Translations under genes and position numbers: made by a program | Shown: positions 8,815 through 18,600 of the stretch, piece after piece | Numbering within the stretch: position 1 is the stretch's first letter | How the letters are laid out: every line of letters starts with the position of its first letter | NCBI RefSeq assembly: GCF_030162935.1 | Contig: NZ_JASAUZ010000056.1 | Location: 124,001-188,000 of the forward strand | Direction of reading: 5' to 3' | From: Comamonas halotolerans | GTDB lineage: Bacteria; Pseudomonadota; Gammaproteobacteria; Burkholderiales; Burkholderiaceae_C | Length of the DNA stretch: 64,000 nucleotides | The notes under the pieces: generated by a model | Databases searched by the model: none | The model's input: only the letters and a program-made list of their open reading frames with translations | What the model was told of the DNA's origin: nothing

Positions 8815-10533
8815 TCAGGCCTGCTGCAACTCAGTGGCATCTGCTCCACATACCGCAGCAGCTTCTTGCGCTTGTGCCGCTGCCTTGCCAGCACGGCGCC
8901 CTGAGAACACACAGTCCGCCAGCGACAAGCCACTGACGTAGCGCGAAGAGGCCACCCCGATTGCCGTACGCCCAGCGGCGTACAGCCCGGGGATGTCATG
9001 ACCGCGCCTGTCCTGTACAGCACCCGTATCCGCATTGACCTTGAGCCCTCCGAGACTCAGGATGGCAAGAGGGAACATTTTTTGGGTAATGGAGATATCA
9101 ATCGCGTAGTACGGGCCAGCTTTGAATTCATGGCGCATGTCCATGGACTTGCCCATGGGATCTTCGAGCTCCCCGCGTGCCGCCGCATTGGCGCGGTCAA
9201 ACTGCCGTTGCAGCACGCCAGGATCCACCTGTATACGCTGTGCCAAGTCCGCAATACTCTTGCCTTTGATGGCGGTCTTGTACATCAGCATCAAGGCAGG
9301 CAAAGACTGGAACGCCCACAGACGCCCGAACAAGCATTGCCAAGTGGCCTTTCGGCGCAGGGATGCATCCAGAATCAGCCACGCTTTACCGCCCTGTCTC
9401 TCCACCATTTCATAGCCCAGCTTGGCGCCGTAGACCTGTTCATTGCAAAAGCGCTCACCTTGCGTATTCACTACCAGCCCTTTGGGCCAATCACCGGGGG
9501 GCGTGATGAAACGCCATGCACTGATGTTGTCCAGATCTTGCGCGCTGGCACCCACACTTTGGCCCAAGCGCAGTCCAGAGCCATCGCAACCCGCACCACC
9601 AATTGGCCATCCACCGTGATAGGCCGGCGCATGTTGCTTCAACAATTGCGGGTTGAACACATAGCCGCCAGTTGACAGCACCACACCCCGGCGTGCACGG
9701 ATCAAGCGGCGTTGTCCAATTTCACGTTCAATCTGCGCAGACTCCAGACGTCCTTGGTGTGCTTTGGCGGCCTGGTATAAACGCCATCCTGCAACCAAAC
9801 CATCCAGTTCTTTGTGCCGTTGTGTCTTGGGATGGTCTGCGGGCAAAGCCCAAACTTCCACGCCCAGCACTCGCCCGGTCTGCTCCTCCCGGACCAGCCT
9901 GCGCACACTGGCTTGCGTCAGGGTGCGAGCGCCATGCTGCAGCGTGGACTTCTGCAGCGCCCCATACAGCGTTGCCCCTGACTGCCCCTCGGCTATCGTG
10001 CGGTGCCCACGAGGCGCAGGCTTGCCCTGGAAAGAAGTCCCATAGGCCGGAACCAGCTCATTACCGGAGTAATAGAGATAGCAGCCATCCGGGGGATACG
10101 AAGTTTTATAGCTGGGCATGGAGGCTCCAAAACGTGCGCCTTGCTGCTCCAGCCACTCCAGGTTGGCCACGCTGTCACGGCAAAAGCGTTCCACCACTTC
10201 ATCGCTCACCACACCATTGACTTCGTGCCTCAAATACTCTGCCATGGTCTGTGGCGTATCAAGAAAGCCTGCTTGCTTTTGATAACGCGTACCTCCGCCC
10301 GCATACACAACACCGCCAGACAACACGCTCGCACCGCCGCCGCCAAAGCGGTCAATCACCAGCACATCTGCCCCTGCAGTGCGTGCTTCGATTGCGGCAC
10401 AAGCACCTGCTGCGCCCCAGCCCACCACCAGTACATCCGCGCTGTCATGCCACTGCACCTCATCGGCTGAGGCCACGCACAGCGCATCCTCGATGGTCAC
10501 TGCCGTGTCATTACTCCTGCTGCTAGACTGCAT
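8815..10533 (-). CDS. tesI: 3-oxo-5-alpha-steroid 4-dehydrogenase (TesI)
   Basis: The 572-residue flavoprotein starts with a Rossmann FAD motif VVGWGAAGACAAIEA and ends with the second FAD segment GLYAAGRTAIGVASS. RYVSGLSLADC near the C-terminus contains the Tyr-x-Ser pattern reported for delta-4(5-alpha)-ketosteroid dehydrogenases. It introduces the C4-C5 double bond into 5-alpha-3-ketosteroids. The start is ATG 10533, nine bases after the tesH stop, with AAGGAA upstream; longer N-terminal extensions would run into tesH. Its position directly after tesH agrees with the tesIH pair of C. testosteroni. Assignment of TesI rather than a second delta-1 enzyme rests on order and this motif. Confidence 0.82.
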   Translation of the reverse strand: MQSSSRSNDTAVTIEDALCVASADEVQWHDSADVLVVGWGAAGACAAIEARTAGADVLVIDRFGGGGASVLSGGVVYAGGGTRYQKQAGFLDTPQTMAEYLRHEVNGVVSDEVVERFCRDSVANLEWLEQQGARFGASMPSYKTSYPPDGCYLYYSGNELVPAYGTSFQGKPAPRGHRTIAEGQSGATLYGALQKSTLQHGARTLTQASVRRLVREEQTGRVLGVEVWALPADHPKTQRHKELDGLVAGWRLYQAAKAHQGRLESAQIEREIGQRRLIRARRGVVLSTGGYVFNPQLLKQHAPAYHGGWPIGGAGCDGSGLRLGQSVGASAQDLDNISAWRFITPPGDWPKGLVVNTQGERFCNEQVYGAKLGYEMVERQGGKAWLILDASLRRKATWQCLFGRLWAFQSLPALMLMYKTAIKGKSIADLAQRIQVDPGVLQRQFDRANAAARGELEDPMGKSMDMRHEFKAGPYYAIDISITQKMFPLAILSLGGLKVNADTGAVQDRRGHDIPGLYAAGRTAIGVASSRYVSGLSLADCVFSGRRAGKAAAQAQEAAAVCGADATELQQA

Positions 10534-10541
10534 ATTGTTCC

Positions 10542-12311
10542 TTACGCAGTGACCGCGCTGGCTGCGCGTTCGGGTTGCACCGACACCGTGGTACTCAGCC
10601 ACTCAGGATGCTCCAAAGACATGGGTCGCCCCAGCATGCATTCCACGGCACGGTATGCAAACGTCATCGAAGGGCCCAAGGTGGCGCCAGCACCTGGATA
10701 GGAAGGCCCCATCACCGAGGCAGAGTTGTTGCCTACGCAATAAAGACCTTCAATCACCCTGCCCTCGTCATTGAGCACCCGTGCATCGCGGTCGGTCAGC
10801 AAACCGCCTTTGGTCCCTATCTCACCAGGCCACAGTTGCATGGCATAGAACGGGCCTTTCTCGATCGGGGCCAAGTTGGGATTCTTCAAGCGTGGATCAC
10901 CGTAATAGCGGTCGAAAACATTTCCGCCACGGTCAAAGTCCAGATCCTTTCCGGTTTGGGCATAAGCAGTCATTTTTTGAGCGCTGTCTCGCAAGCCCTG
11001 GGCATCCACACCAATTTGCTGCGCCAGCTCCTCAAGAGTGTCTGCCTTCCAGTACACCTTGTTCAGCCAGGACTTGCGCAGGCGATTGTCCGGAATGGCA
11101 GATGAAGGCATCAAGGGCCCCATCGGATTTTTGCTACGGAAATCAGCATCAAAAACAATCCATGCAGGTACGGCGCCATGGCCTTTGGCATGCTCTGCCA
11201 GCATGGCCTGCTGAAATTCCGGATAGGGGCAGGACTCATCAACAAAGCGCTGGCCCTTGTCATTGACCACCATGCAGCCAGGCAAGGAGCGTTCAACAAA
11301 AATACCGCGGAATGCAGGCTCGCCAGGCACGTCCATCGACGGCACACCCCACGACCACCCCATCAGATCGAGCTTGGCGCCCACCGCCACCCCCGCCTGG
11401 TGCGCATCCCCTGTATTGGCGCCCACAGGGGTTGCCGTCCATTCGGCCTTGCTTGGCTTGGTCAGATACTGATCACGCATGGCCTGATTACGCTCAAACC
11501 CCCCCGCACCCAGCAACACGCCTCGCCTGGCTTGCACCAGCACACTTTTCCCTTCGTGCTGCACCATCACGCCAGTGATCTGGCCTGCTGCGTTCTGCAC
11601 CAGTGACTGCATCGGCGCATTGCGCCACATTTCCACCTTGGCGCGATTGGCGGCTGTCAGCAGCCCCGCGATCAAGGCTTGGCCGCCTGTCAACCGGCGA
11701 TCTCGCTTGGTTTTCTTGCGCCAGCCAAAGTCCAGGAAATACCTAGCAATGATGCGCATGAGCGTAAAGCGCGATTTGAATTCGCGCGACAACATGGAAT
11801 GGGCTTCCAGCGCGTTCATGCTCATGCGGCCCAGGATCAAGTTGCCAGGCGGGCCTGGACGCATGGTTTGCAGCGCTTCAATGCCCAGTTTGGAGGCATC
11901 GAAATCCATAGGATCCATGCTCCGCCCACCGGGCATGGAGCCCTCTATATGGGGGTAGTAATCCGCATACTTGGGCAATGCCCGGTAAGGAATGCCGATT
12001 TCCCCCAGGTATTGGGCCATCTTGCGGGCAGTTTCCACATAGGCCAGCACCCGGTCTTGCGCTGCCATGCCACGCACGCAGCGAAGGGTGTACTCAAACG
12101 CTGTTTTCAGATCATCTTTGAGCCCGACATTGGGCATATCGTGATTCTGAGGAATCCAGATCCCACCGCCGGAAAGCGCAGATGTGCCACCGAACACATC
12201 CATCTTCTCAACAACAAGTGTTTTCAGTCCCTGTTGCTGTGCTCTTACTGCAGCCAGCAAGGCTCCTGCCCCCGAACCTACTACCACCAAATCGTAAACA
12301 TGGTCTGCCAC
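10542..12311 (-). CDS. tesH: 3-ketosteroid delta-1-dehydrogenase (TesH)
   Basis: The 589-residue flavoprotein matches my memory of C. testosteroni delta-1-dehydrogenase over long stretches. It has the FAD motif VVGSGAGALLAAV, FGGTSALSGGGIWIP, ATPVGANTGDAH, and a C-terminal SYPGAGATLG with the Tyr and Gly known to act in catalysis in KstD enzymes. It makes the 1,4-diene-3-one that, after 9-alpha-hydroxylation, collapses to the 9,10-seco product. I choose GTG 12311 as start because GGAGACAATGC lies just before it and the protein then begins VADHVYDL like the known enzyme. The ATG inside the leader is out of frame. It follows tesA2 by 120 bases. Confidence 0.92.
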   Translation of the reverse strand: MADHVYDLVVVGSGAGALLAAVRAQQQGLKTLVVEKMDVFGGTSALSGGGIWIPQNHDMPNVGLKDDLKTAFEYTLRCVRGMAAQDRVLAYVETARKMAQYLGEIGIPYRALPKYADYYPHIEGSMPGGRSMDPMDFDASKLGIEALQTMRPGPPGNLILGRMSMNALEAHSMLSREFKSRFTLMRIIARYFLDFGWRKKTKRDRRLTGGQALIAGLLTAANRAKVEMWRNAPMQSLVQNAAGQITGVMVQHEGKSVLVQARRGVLLGAGGFERNQAMRDQYLTKPSKAEWTATPVGANTGDAHQAGVAVGAKLDLMGWSWGVPSMDVPGEPAFRGIFVERSLPGCMVVNDKGQRFVDESCPYPEFQQAMLAEHAKGHGAVPAWIVFDADFRSKNPMGPLMPSSAIPDNRLRKSWLNKVYWKADTLEELAQQIGVDAQGLRDSAQKMTAYAQTGKDLDFDRGGNVFDRYYGDPRLKNPNLAPIEKGPFYAMQLWPGEIGTKGGLLTDRDARVLNDEGRVIEGLYCVGNNSASVMGPSYPGAGATLGPSMTFAYRAVECMLGRPMSLEHPEWLSTTVSVQPERAASAVTA

Positions 12312-12431
12312 GCATTGTCTCCTGTCGTTTTCTGTATCGGAGAGCTGCTTGCCCTCTCTTTGTGTGGCTGCCGCATGCACCCTCACCCCCGTGAAGGCCG
12401 CCGCGGCAGTGCCTTGCAACGCGGCAATGGC

Positions 12432-13646
12432 TTAGACAAAAGGTTCTTGATTCGGCAATCCCAGGGTGTGAGCGCCGTAGGCACGCACGTAGGCGTCTGT
12501 GTTGTTGGCGATGTGGGTGCGCCCCTGGTGGATATCGCGGAAGACGCGCTCCAGCAGATTGCTCTTGTAGGTACCGCTGGCCGCGCAGGCGCGCAGCAGC
12601 TCATTGGCGTGATAGCCCGTCAGCTTGGGCACGGAAGACGCCTGAGCACGCTGTAGCAGGCGCTCTTCCAGGGAAAGCTGAACACCTGTCTTGGCCGCGT
12701 TGACAATGCGCGCGTAGTTGCGGAACAGCACCAGGCGCAGCTGGTCCAGAGCAATCGTGGCTTCCGTCACGGCTGTTTGTGCATTCACATCTTCGGCCAT
12801 CTTGTTGCCATGCTTGCCCACATGGGTCGTCGCGCGGCGCGTGAACTCCTCAATGGCGCCATCCAGTGCCCCCAGGCACGCAGAGGACACCGCGCGCTGG
12901 AAGATGTGGGTGAAGGGAATACGGTACAGCCAGCTGGTGTTTTGCACACGGCCGGGGCAGCCCGCATCACTGTGGTCGTTGGTGTACTGAATGCGGTGTG
13001 CGGGCACAAAAACGTCTTCCACCACGATGTCATGGCTGCCCGTGCCGCGCAGGCCCAGCACGTCCCAGTTGTCTTCGATACGGTAGTCGCTCTTTGGAAC
13101 CAGGAAAGTGACATGCTCAAAGCCCGGCGTGCCATCGCGCTTGGGCAGCAGACTGCCCAGAAAGAGCCAGTCGCAATGCTTGGAACCCGTGGAGAAACCC
13201 CAGCGACCACTGAAACGGAAGCCCCCTTCTACAGGCACCGCCTTGCCTGTTGGCATGTATGTGGAGGCAATGCGCACACCGTTGTCCTGACCCCATACAT
13301 CTTGCTGCGCTTGTTCTGGGAACAGCGCCAGTTGCCATGGGTGCACACCTACCACACCGTAAATCCATGCCGTGGACATACAGCCTTTGGCCAGTTCCAT
13401 CTGCACGCTGTAAAAAACGCGGGGATCCATTTCGTAGCCACCCCAGCGTTTGGGCTGCAATACCCGGAACAAGCCTGCTTCAGCCATTTCCTGGATCGTG
13501 ATATCAGGAATGCAGCCCTCACGGTCTGCTTGCTGGGCGCGTTCAGCCAGCTTGGGGGCGAGTGCCTTGGCGCGCTCGATCACGGCTACGGCTTCTGGGG
13601 TGAGGTAGTCGTCGGAAAGGTGGTAAGCCTCTGTCATTGCGTTCAT
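12432..13646 (-). CDS. tesA2: 3-HSA 4-hydroxylase, oxygenase component (HsaA-like)
   Basis: The 404-residue protein has the acyl-CoA-dehydrogenase fold of two-component flavin monooxygenases such as HsaA (about 394 residues). Supporting motifs include WGGYEMDPRVFYSVQMELAKG, STAWIYGVVGVHPWQLALFP, FSGRWGFSTGSKHCDW and the C-terminal DIHQGRTHIANN. It uses reduced flavin and O2 to hydroxylate 3-HSA at C4, giving the catechol for ring-A cleavage. The start is ATG 13646 with GGAGACAATGT in front. It is the first gene of a minus-strand operon (tesA2-tesH-tesI-kshB-scdA), and the flavin reductase tesA1 diverges from it. The promoter region holds an operator-like element at 13744-13763. Confidence 0.9.
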   Translation of the reverse strand: MNAMTEAYHLSDDYLTPEAVAVIERAKALAPKLAERAQQADREGCIPDITIQEMAEAGLFRVLQPKRWGGYEMDPRVFYSVQMELAKGCMSTAWIYGVVGVHPWQLALFPEQAQQDVWGQDNGVRIASTYMPTGKAVPVEGGFRFSGRWGFSTGSKHCDWLFLGSLLPKRDGTPGFEHVTFLVPKSDYRIEDNWDVLGLRGTGSHDIVVEDVFVPAHRIQYTNDHSDAGCPGRVQNTSWLYRIPFTHIFQRAVSSACLGALDGAIEEFTRRATTHVGKHGNKMAEDVNAQTAVTEATIALDQLRLVLFRNYARIVNAAKTGVQLSLEERLLQRAQASSVPKLTGYHANELLRACAASGTYKSNLLERVFRDIHQGRTHIANNTDAYVRAYGAHTLGLPNQEPFV

Positions 13647-13743
13647 ACATTGTCTCCATGGCAGCACCTGAGTGGTGCGTTTGCTCGGTAGCCAAGGCGT
13701 ATTGCCTCTGGGAACAAATGCTCTCACCCGCCATGACGAGTCT

Positions 13744-13763
13744 CATCGTCCGATCAGACTAAA
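13744..13763 (-). promoter_or_regulatory. Operator-like element in the tesA2/tesA1 divergent region
   Basis: On the minus strand the element reads TTAGTC-TGATCG-GACGATG, with GACGATG nearest tesA2, 97 bases before its ATG. The spacing GTC-N6-GAC recurs in front of many other units in this window. The region 13647-13871 is otherwise non-coding and also has to hold the tesA1 promoter. Confidence 0.6.
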
Positions 13764-13871
13764 AAAATGCAGTCTCCGGGCAAAACCTAGGCTGCTGCCA
13801 TGACTAGTCCGTGTGAAGGATTTGCACTTTGGCAATGCCTTGCATGCTTGTGAGCAAGGAGACAAATAGCC

Positions 13872-14852
13872 ATGCAAAACACAGCCCCAACGTTTGATCC
13901 CAAAGATTTTCGGCGCGCGCTTGGAATGTTTGGTACGGGTGTGACCATCGTCACCACATGCACCGCAGAAGGAGAGAAAATTGGCATCACGGCCAACAGC
14001 TTCAACTCGGTGTCACTGGACCCGCCGATGGTGCTGTGGAGTCTGGCCAAGAATGCGCGCAGCCTGCCCGCCTTCCAGCAAAGCGACACCTGGAATGTGC
14101 ATATTCTGTCGAACGCTCAGGAGGCGCTGTCGAACCGCTTTGCACGTGCAGGTGAGGACAAGTTTTCCGCGCTATCCCTAGACTCTCAGCCTGGACAGGC
14201 ACCTTTGCTGCAAGACTGCACAGCGCGCTTTCAATGCAAGACGGCCTTTCAATACGATGGCGGCGACCACATCATTTTTGTCGGTGAAGTCACGGCCTAT
14301 GACACCAATCCATTTCCTCCGCTGTTGTACGTCACCGGAGGGTATGCCCTGGCATCGCGCCTGTCTCAGCCTATCTCTACCGAGCCGCAGACCGATACGA
14401 GCGGCAGCAGTTATACAGAAAACCTGATTGGCTATCTGATGGGGCGCGCCCACCATCAGATGCTCAACAGCCTGCGCCCCTCCATGGACTCCCAAGGTCT
14501 GAGCGAAACCGACTTTTATGTCTTGAGCGTGCTGAGCGTGCAGCAGCCGCTGACATCTGAAGAGATTTCCGCACACATGGCCTACACAGGGCATGACGGC
14601 GGCATTGCAGCTTTGCAAGCACTGCAGCAACGTGGCCTGATCGAAGCAGTGGCAGGCGGCAAGCTGCAACTGACACGCCAGGGCAACGACGCCATATTGC
14701 ACGTGATGGCTGCTGCCAAGTCTGCGGAGGCAGCACTTTTTGACGAACTGGGCGAGATGGAAGCCTTGGCCTTGCGCAACTTGCTGAAAAAAGCCATTGC
14801 CGCCACCGATCCCGGCTTGCCCAAGCTATGGCAAGCCAAAGCGGCCGCGTAG
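13872..14852 (+). CDS. tesA1: Flavin reductase component with C-terminal MarR-like domain
   Basis: The 326-residue product has an N-terminal flavin reductase domain (about residues 8-165; FGTGVTIVTTC, GITANSFNSVSLDPP, CTARFQCKT, FVGEVTAYD). A linker leads to a C-terminal part (about 185-315) that reads like a MarR winged helix: HHQMLNSLRP, ETDFYVLSVL, EEISAHM, and LQQRGLIEAV...LTRQG. Flavin reductases of this family normally stop near 170-190 residues, so the protein is a fusion. The C1 reductase of Acinetobacter p-hydroxyphenylacetate hydroxylase has the same plan, and there the MarR-like domain is autoinhibitory and senses substrate. TesA1 supplies reduced flavin to TesA2. AAGGAGACAAATAGCC precedes the ATG. 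First gene of tesA1DEFG. Confidence 0.88.
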   Translation: MQNTAPTFDPKDFRRALGMFGTGVTIVTTCTAEGEKIGITANSFNSVSLDPPMVLWSLAKNARSLPAFQQSDTWNVHILSNAQEALSNRFARAGEDKFSALSLDSQPGQAPLLQDCTARFQCKTAFQYDGGDHIIFVGEVTAYDTNPFPPLLYVTGGYALASRLSQPISTEPQTDTSGSSYTENLIGYLMGRAHHQMLNSLRPSMDSQGLSETDFYVLSVLSVQQPLTSEEISAHMAYTGHDGGIAALQALQQRGLIEAVAGGKLQLTRQGNDAILHVMAAAKSAEAALFDELGEMEALALRNLLKKAIAATDPGLPKLWQAKAAA

Positions 14853-14935
14853 TTTTTCTTGAGATGGCCACGTGGACTGCTGCTCCAATGCGCAGCACAG
14901 CCTGGCTGCCCCCCAAACCCTAACCAGAGAATCCC

Positions 14936-15775
14936 ATGAGTTCCTTCTCAATCCCTGAAGGCCAGTACGTCGATATTGGTGAAGTGGGTGGCGCACCGCA
15001 ACGGGTGCACTACCACGAACAAGGCAGCGGTGAACCCGTCATTTTTCTGCACGGCGCTGGCACAGGTGCCAGTGGATACAGCAATTTCAAAGGCAACTAC
15101 CCTGTTTTTGCCGATGCAGGTTTTCGCTGCATTGTTCCGGACCTGCTGGGCTACGGTCTGTCATCAAAGACAGATATTCCTACGCAATATGACCTTGATT
15201 TCTTCATTGAAGGCGTCAAGGGTCTGGTGAACAAACTGGGGCTGTCGCAGATCACCCTGCTCGGCAACTCGCTCGGCGGCGCTGTAGCGATTGGGTATGC
15301 ACTGAAGTATCCGCAAGACGTCAAGAACCTGATCCTGATGGCGCCTGGAGGCGTGGAGGACCTGCAGACCTACCTGGACATGCCCGGAATTGCCAATATG
15401 TTTGCCATCTACAAATCCGGCAAAACTGGCAAGGAAGCCATGCGTGCGGTGATGTCCATGCAACTGGTCGATCAGTCATTGCTGACGGACGAAATCATCA
15501 ACGAACGCGCCCCGATTGCCGAGACACAGACCCAGGCTTCACGCTCGGTTCTGGTGGTTCCCAATATGACGGAGCGCCTGCCTGAGCTGCAGTGCAATGT
15601 TCTGGGATTCTGGGGAATGCAAGATGCCTTCAACCCTGTAGGCGGGGCCGACAAACTGGCCAGGGGCATCCAGCGCTGCCGCGTGGTGCTGGTCAACCAA
15701 TGCGGGCACTGGGTGCAGGTCGAGCATCGCGAGATGTTCAACCGCAGCTGCATTGATTTTTTGAAGAACGGCTGA
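14936..15775 (+). CDS. tesD: Meta-cleavage product hydrolase (4,9-DSHA hydrolase)
   Basis: The 279-residue alpha/beta-hydrolase has the oxyanion segment FLHGAGTGASG, the nucleophile elbow LLGNSLGGAVAIGYAL, an acid region around AFNPVGGADKL and the catalytic His in NQCGHWVQVEH. It is of normal length for BphD/HsaD enzymes. It cleaves the C-C bond of the ring-A meta-cleavage product to give 2-hydroxyhexa-2,4-dienoate and the C/D-ring propanoate that ScdA activates. It lies 83 bases after tesA1 and 6 bases before tesE. The dioxygenase (tesB) that makes its substrate is not in this window. Confidence 0.92.
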   Translation: MSSFSIPEGQYVDIGEVGGAPQRVHYHEQGSGEPVIFLHGAGTGASGYSNFKGNYPVFADAGFRCIVPDLLGYGLSSKTDIPTQYDLDFFIEGVKGLVNKLGLSQITLLGNSLGGAVAIGYALKYPQDVKNLILMAPGGVEDLQTYLDMPGIANMFAIYKSGKTGKEAMRAVMSMQLVDQSLLTDEIINERAPIAETQTQASRSVLVVPNMTERLPELQCNVLGFWGMQDAFNPVGGADKLARGIQRCRVVLVNQCGHWVQVEHREMFNRSCIDFLKNG

Positions 15776-15781
15776 ACCTCC

Positions 15782-16576
15782 ATGCACGACAAGCAATTTA
15801 TCGAAAACCAGGGCCAACGCCTGTATGAGGCGCTGCGCAGCGCACAAACACTAGCGCCACTGACCGACAGTCACCCCGAGATGACAGTGGAAGACGCCTA
15901 CCACATCTCCTTGCACATGCTGCGCCTGCGCGAAGCTGATGGCGAGCGCGTGATCGGCAAAAAGATCGGCGTGACGTCCAAGCCCGTACAAGACATGTTG
16001 AACGTGCACCAGCCTGACTTCGGCTTCTTGACGGACAGCATGGAGTTTGAAGACGGTGCCAGCGTTTCCCTGCGCGCTGCCGGACTGATCCAGCCCCGTG
16101 CCGAAGGTGAGATTGCCTTCATGCTCAAGCACGACCTGCAAGGCCCAGGCGTGAGCAAAGAAGACGTGCTGGCAGCGACCGAATGGGTGGCACCGTGCTT
16201 TGAGATTGTCGACTCCCGTATTACGGACTGGAAGATTCGCATCCAGGACACAGTGGCTGACAACGCTTCGTGCGGTGTCTTCGTCATTGGCAAGCAGCAT
16301 ACGGATCCACGTTCGCTGGATCTGGCAGCAGCCTTCATGAAGATGCAGAAAAACGGTCAACCTGCCGGTGAAGGCTACGGCAGTGCCGTGCAGGGCCACC
16401 CTGCCGAAGCTGTGGCCTGGCTGGCCAACACGCTGGGCGCTTTTGGCATTCCTTTCAAAGCAGGCGAAGTCATTCTTTCTGGCTCCCTGGCTCCTTTGGT
16501 GCCCGCTGCTACCGGTGACCGCTTTGACCTGGTCATTGAAGGCATGGGGACTTGTTCTATTCAATTCACTGAGTGA
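15782..16576 (+). CDS. tesE: 2-hydroxyhexa-2,4-dienoate hydratase
   Basis: The 264-residue protein belongs to the MhpD/BphH hydratase family, with GKKIGVTSKPVQDML, the metal-binding acidic motif PRAEGEIAFML, FEIVDSRITDWKI and a closing GMGTCSIQF. It adds water to 2-hydroxyhexa-2,4-dienoate to give 4-hydroxy-2-oxohexanoate, the substrate of TesG. The ATG lies six bases after tesD, and tesF starts six bases after its end, so the genes are clearly co-transcribed. Confidence 0.93.
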   Translation: MHDKQFIENQGQRLYEALRSAQTLAPLTDSHPEMTVEDAYHISLHMLRLREADGERVIGKKIGVTSKPVQDMLNVHQPDFGFLTDSMEFEDGASVSLRAAGLIQPRAEGEIAFMLKHDLQGPGVSKEDVLAATEWVAPCFEIVDSRITDWKIRIQDTVADNASCGVFVIGKQHTDPRSLDLAAAFMKMQKNGQPAGEGYGSAVQGHPAEAVAWLANTLGAFGIPFKAGEVILSGSLAPLVPAATGDRFDLVIEGMGTCSIQFTE

Positions 16577-16582
16577 GACAAC

Positions 16583-17503
16583 ATGACGCAAAAAAAGATC
16601 AAGTGCGCACTGATTGGTCCCGGCAACATCGGCACCGATTTGCTGATGAAGCTGCAGCGCTCCGATATTCTGGAACCCGTATGGATGGTTGGCATCGACC
16701 CAGAGTCAGACGGTCTCAAGCGCGCCCGGGAAATGGGCATCAAAACCACCTCCGACGGTGTGGACGGCCTGCTGCCCTTCGTCAAGGAAGACGGCATCCA
16801 GATTGCCTTTGATGCCACCAGCGCCTATGTGCATGCTGAAAACAGCCGCAAGCTCAATGAACTGGGCGTGCTGATGATTGACCTGACGCCCGCTGCCATC
16901 GGGCCGTACTGCGTGCCCAGCGTGAACCTGGCAGCCAAGGTGGATGAAAAGGCCATGAACGTGAACATGGTCACCTGCGGTGGCCAGGCCACCATTCCCA
17001 TGGTGGCTGCAGTTTCACGCGTGCAGGAAGTCAGCTACGGTGAAATCGTGGCCACGGTCTCCAGCCGCTCGGTAGGCCCGGGCACCCGCAAGAACATTGA
17101 CGAGTTCACCCGCACCACAGCAGGTGCCGTGGAGAAGATTGGCGGTGCGAAAAAGGGCAAGGCCATTATCGTGATCAACCCGGCAGAACCTCCGCTGATC
17201 ATGCGCGACACCATCCACTGCCTGACCGTGGACACCCCCAAAGTTGCCGAGATTGAGGCATCCGTGGACGCAATGATCAAGGAAGTTCAGAAGTACGTAC
17301 CGGGCTACAAGCTGGTCAACGGCCCAGTGATCGATGGCAACCGCGTTTCCATCTTCATGGAGGTTGAGGGCCTGGGCGACTATCTGCCCAAATACGCAGG
17401 CAATCTGGACATCATGACGGCCGCTGCGGCGCGCACCGCCGAGATGTTTGCCCAAGAAATCCTGGCTGGCCGCTTTGAGCCCGCCGAAGCCACCCCGGCC
17501 TGA
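16583..17503 (+). CDS. tesF: Acylating acetaldehyde/propanal dehydrogenase
   Basis: The 306-residue protein is of BphJ/DmpF type: NAD-binding [13 protein letters not shown], the catalytic Cys in [12 protein letters not shown], and [16 protein letters not shown]. It turns the aldehyde released by the aldolase (propanal from the steroid A ring) into acyl-CoA. The enzyme pair usually forms a channelling complex with the following aldolase. The gene follows tesE by six bases and has GAGACAAC ahead of its ATG. The tesF/tesG lettering follows the tesDEFG order remembered from C. testosteroni. Confidence 0.92.
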   Translation: MTQKKIKCALIGPGNIGTDLLMKLQRSDILEPVWMVGIDPESDGLKRAREMGIKTTSDGVDGLLPFVKEDGIQIAFDATSAYVHAENSRKLNELGVLMIDLTPAAIGPYCVPSVNLAAKVDEKAMNVNMVTCGGQATIPMVAAVSRVQEVSYGEIVATVSSRSVGPGTRKNIDEFTRTTAGAVEKIGGAKKGKAIIVINPAEPPLIMRDTIHCLTVDTPKVAEIEASVDAMIKEVQKYVPGYKLVNGPVIDGNRVSIFMEVEGLGDYLPKYAGNLDIMTAAAARTAEMFAQEILAGRFEPAEATPA

Positions 17504-17522
17504 TCTGCAGGAGACCCACACC

Positions 17523-18563
17523 ATGAGCCTCAAAGGTAAGAAAATCACCGTCCACGACATGACGCTGCGTGACGGCATGCACCCCAAGCGCCACCAGATG
17601 ACGCTGGAACAGATGAAATCGGTTGCCTGCGGCCTGGACGCTGCGGGCGTTCCGCTGATCGAAGTCACCCACGGTGACGGTCTGGGTGGCAGCTCGGTCA
17701 ACTACGGCTTCCCCGCCCATTCGGACGAGGAATATCTGAGCACCGTGATTCCGCTGATGAAGCAGGCCAAGGTCTCGGCGCTGCTGCTGCCCGGCATTGG
17801 CACCGTGGACCACCTGAAGATGGCCTACGACCTGGGCGTGACCACCATCCGTGTGGCCACACACTGCACCGAGGCCGATGTCTCCGAGCAGCACATCAGC
17901 CAGGCGCGCAAGATGGGCATGGACACCGTGGGCTTTCTGATGATGGCGCACATGAACAGCGCCGAAGGTCTGGTCAAGCAAGCCAAGCTGATGGAAAGCT
18001 ATGGCGCCAACTGCATCTACATCACCGACTCTGCCGGCTACATGCTGCCCGATGATGTGAAAGAGCGTCTGGGCGCTGTGCGCCAGGCACTGAGGCCAGA
18101 GACCGAACTGGGTTTCCACGGCCACCACAATCTGGCTATGGGCATTGCTAACTCGCTTGCCGCCGTGGAGGTGGGTGCCAACCGCATCGATGCAGCCGCC
18201 GCAGGCCTAGGCGCAGGTGCAGGCAACACCCCCATGGAAGTGCTGGTGGCCGTATGTGCGCGCATGGGCATTGAAACGGGTGTGGATGTGTTCAAGATCC
18301 AGGACGTGGCCGAAGATCTGGTTGTGCCGCTGATGGACTTCCCGATCCGCATTGACCGCGATGCGCTGACGCTGGGTTATGCCGGCGTCTACGGCAGCTT
18401 CCTGCTGTTTGCCAAGCGTGCCGAAGCCAAGTACGGCATCCCCGCACGCGAGTTGCTGCTGGAATTGGGCCGCCGCGGCATGGTGGGTGGTCAGGAAGAC
18501 ATGATTGAAGACACCGCCTTGACCATGTCCCGCGCACGTCAGAAGCAGGTCCTGGCCGCTTAA
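17523..18563 (+). CDS. tesG: 4-hydroxy-2-oxohexanoate/valerate aldolase
   Basis: The 346-residue protein is a DRE-TIM aldolase of BphI/DmpG type. It shows [14 protein letters not shown] (catalytic Asp/His and metal Asp), the metal-binding [30 protein letters not shown] and the C-terminal region that contacts the dehydrogenase. It splits 4-hydroxy-2-oxohexanoate to pyruvate and propanal. I use ATG 17523, preceded by CAGGAGACCCACACC; an upstream in-frame start would overlap tesF. It is the last gene of the operon and a strong terminator follows at 18601. Confidence 0.93.
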   Translation: MSLKGKKITVHDMTLRDGMHPKRHQMTLEQMKSVACGLDAAGVPLIEVTHGDGLGGSSVNYGFPAHSDEEYLSTVIPLMKQAKVSALLLPGIGTVDHLKMAYDLGVTTIRVATHCTEADVSEQHISQARKMGMDTVGFLMMAHMNSAEGLVKQAKLMESYGANCIYITDSAGYMLPDDVKERLGAVRQALRPETELGFHGHHNLAMGIANSLAAVEVGANRIDAAAAGLGAGAGNTPMEVLVAVCARMGIETGVDVFKIQDVAEDLVVPLMDFPIRIDRDALTLGYAGVYGSFLLFAKRAEAKYGIPARELLLELGRRGMVGGQEDMIEDTALTMSRARQKQVLAA

Positions 18564-18600
18564 CGCGCCGCAGCAAGTTTTAATTTTTCTTTCCTTCCTT

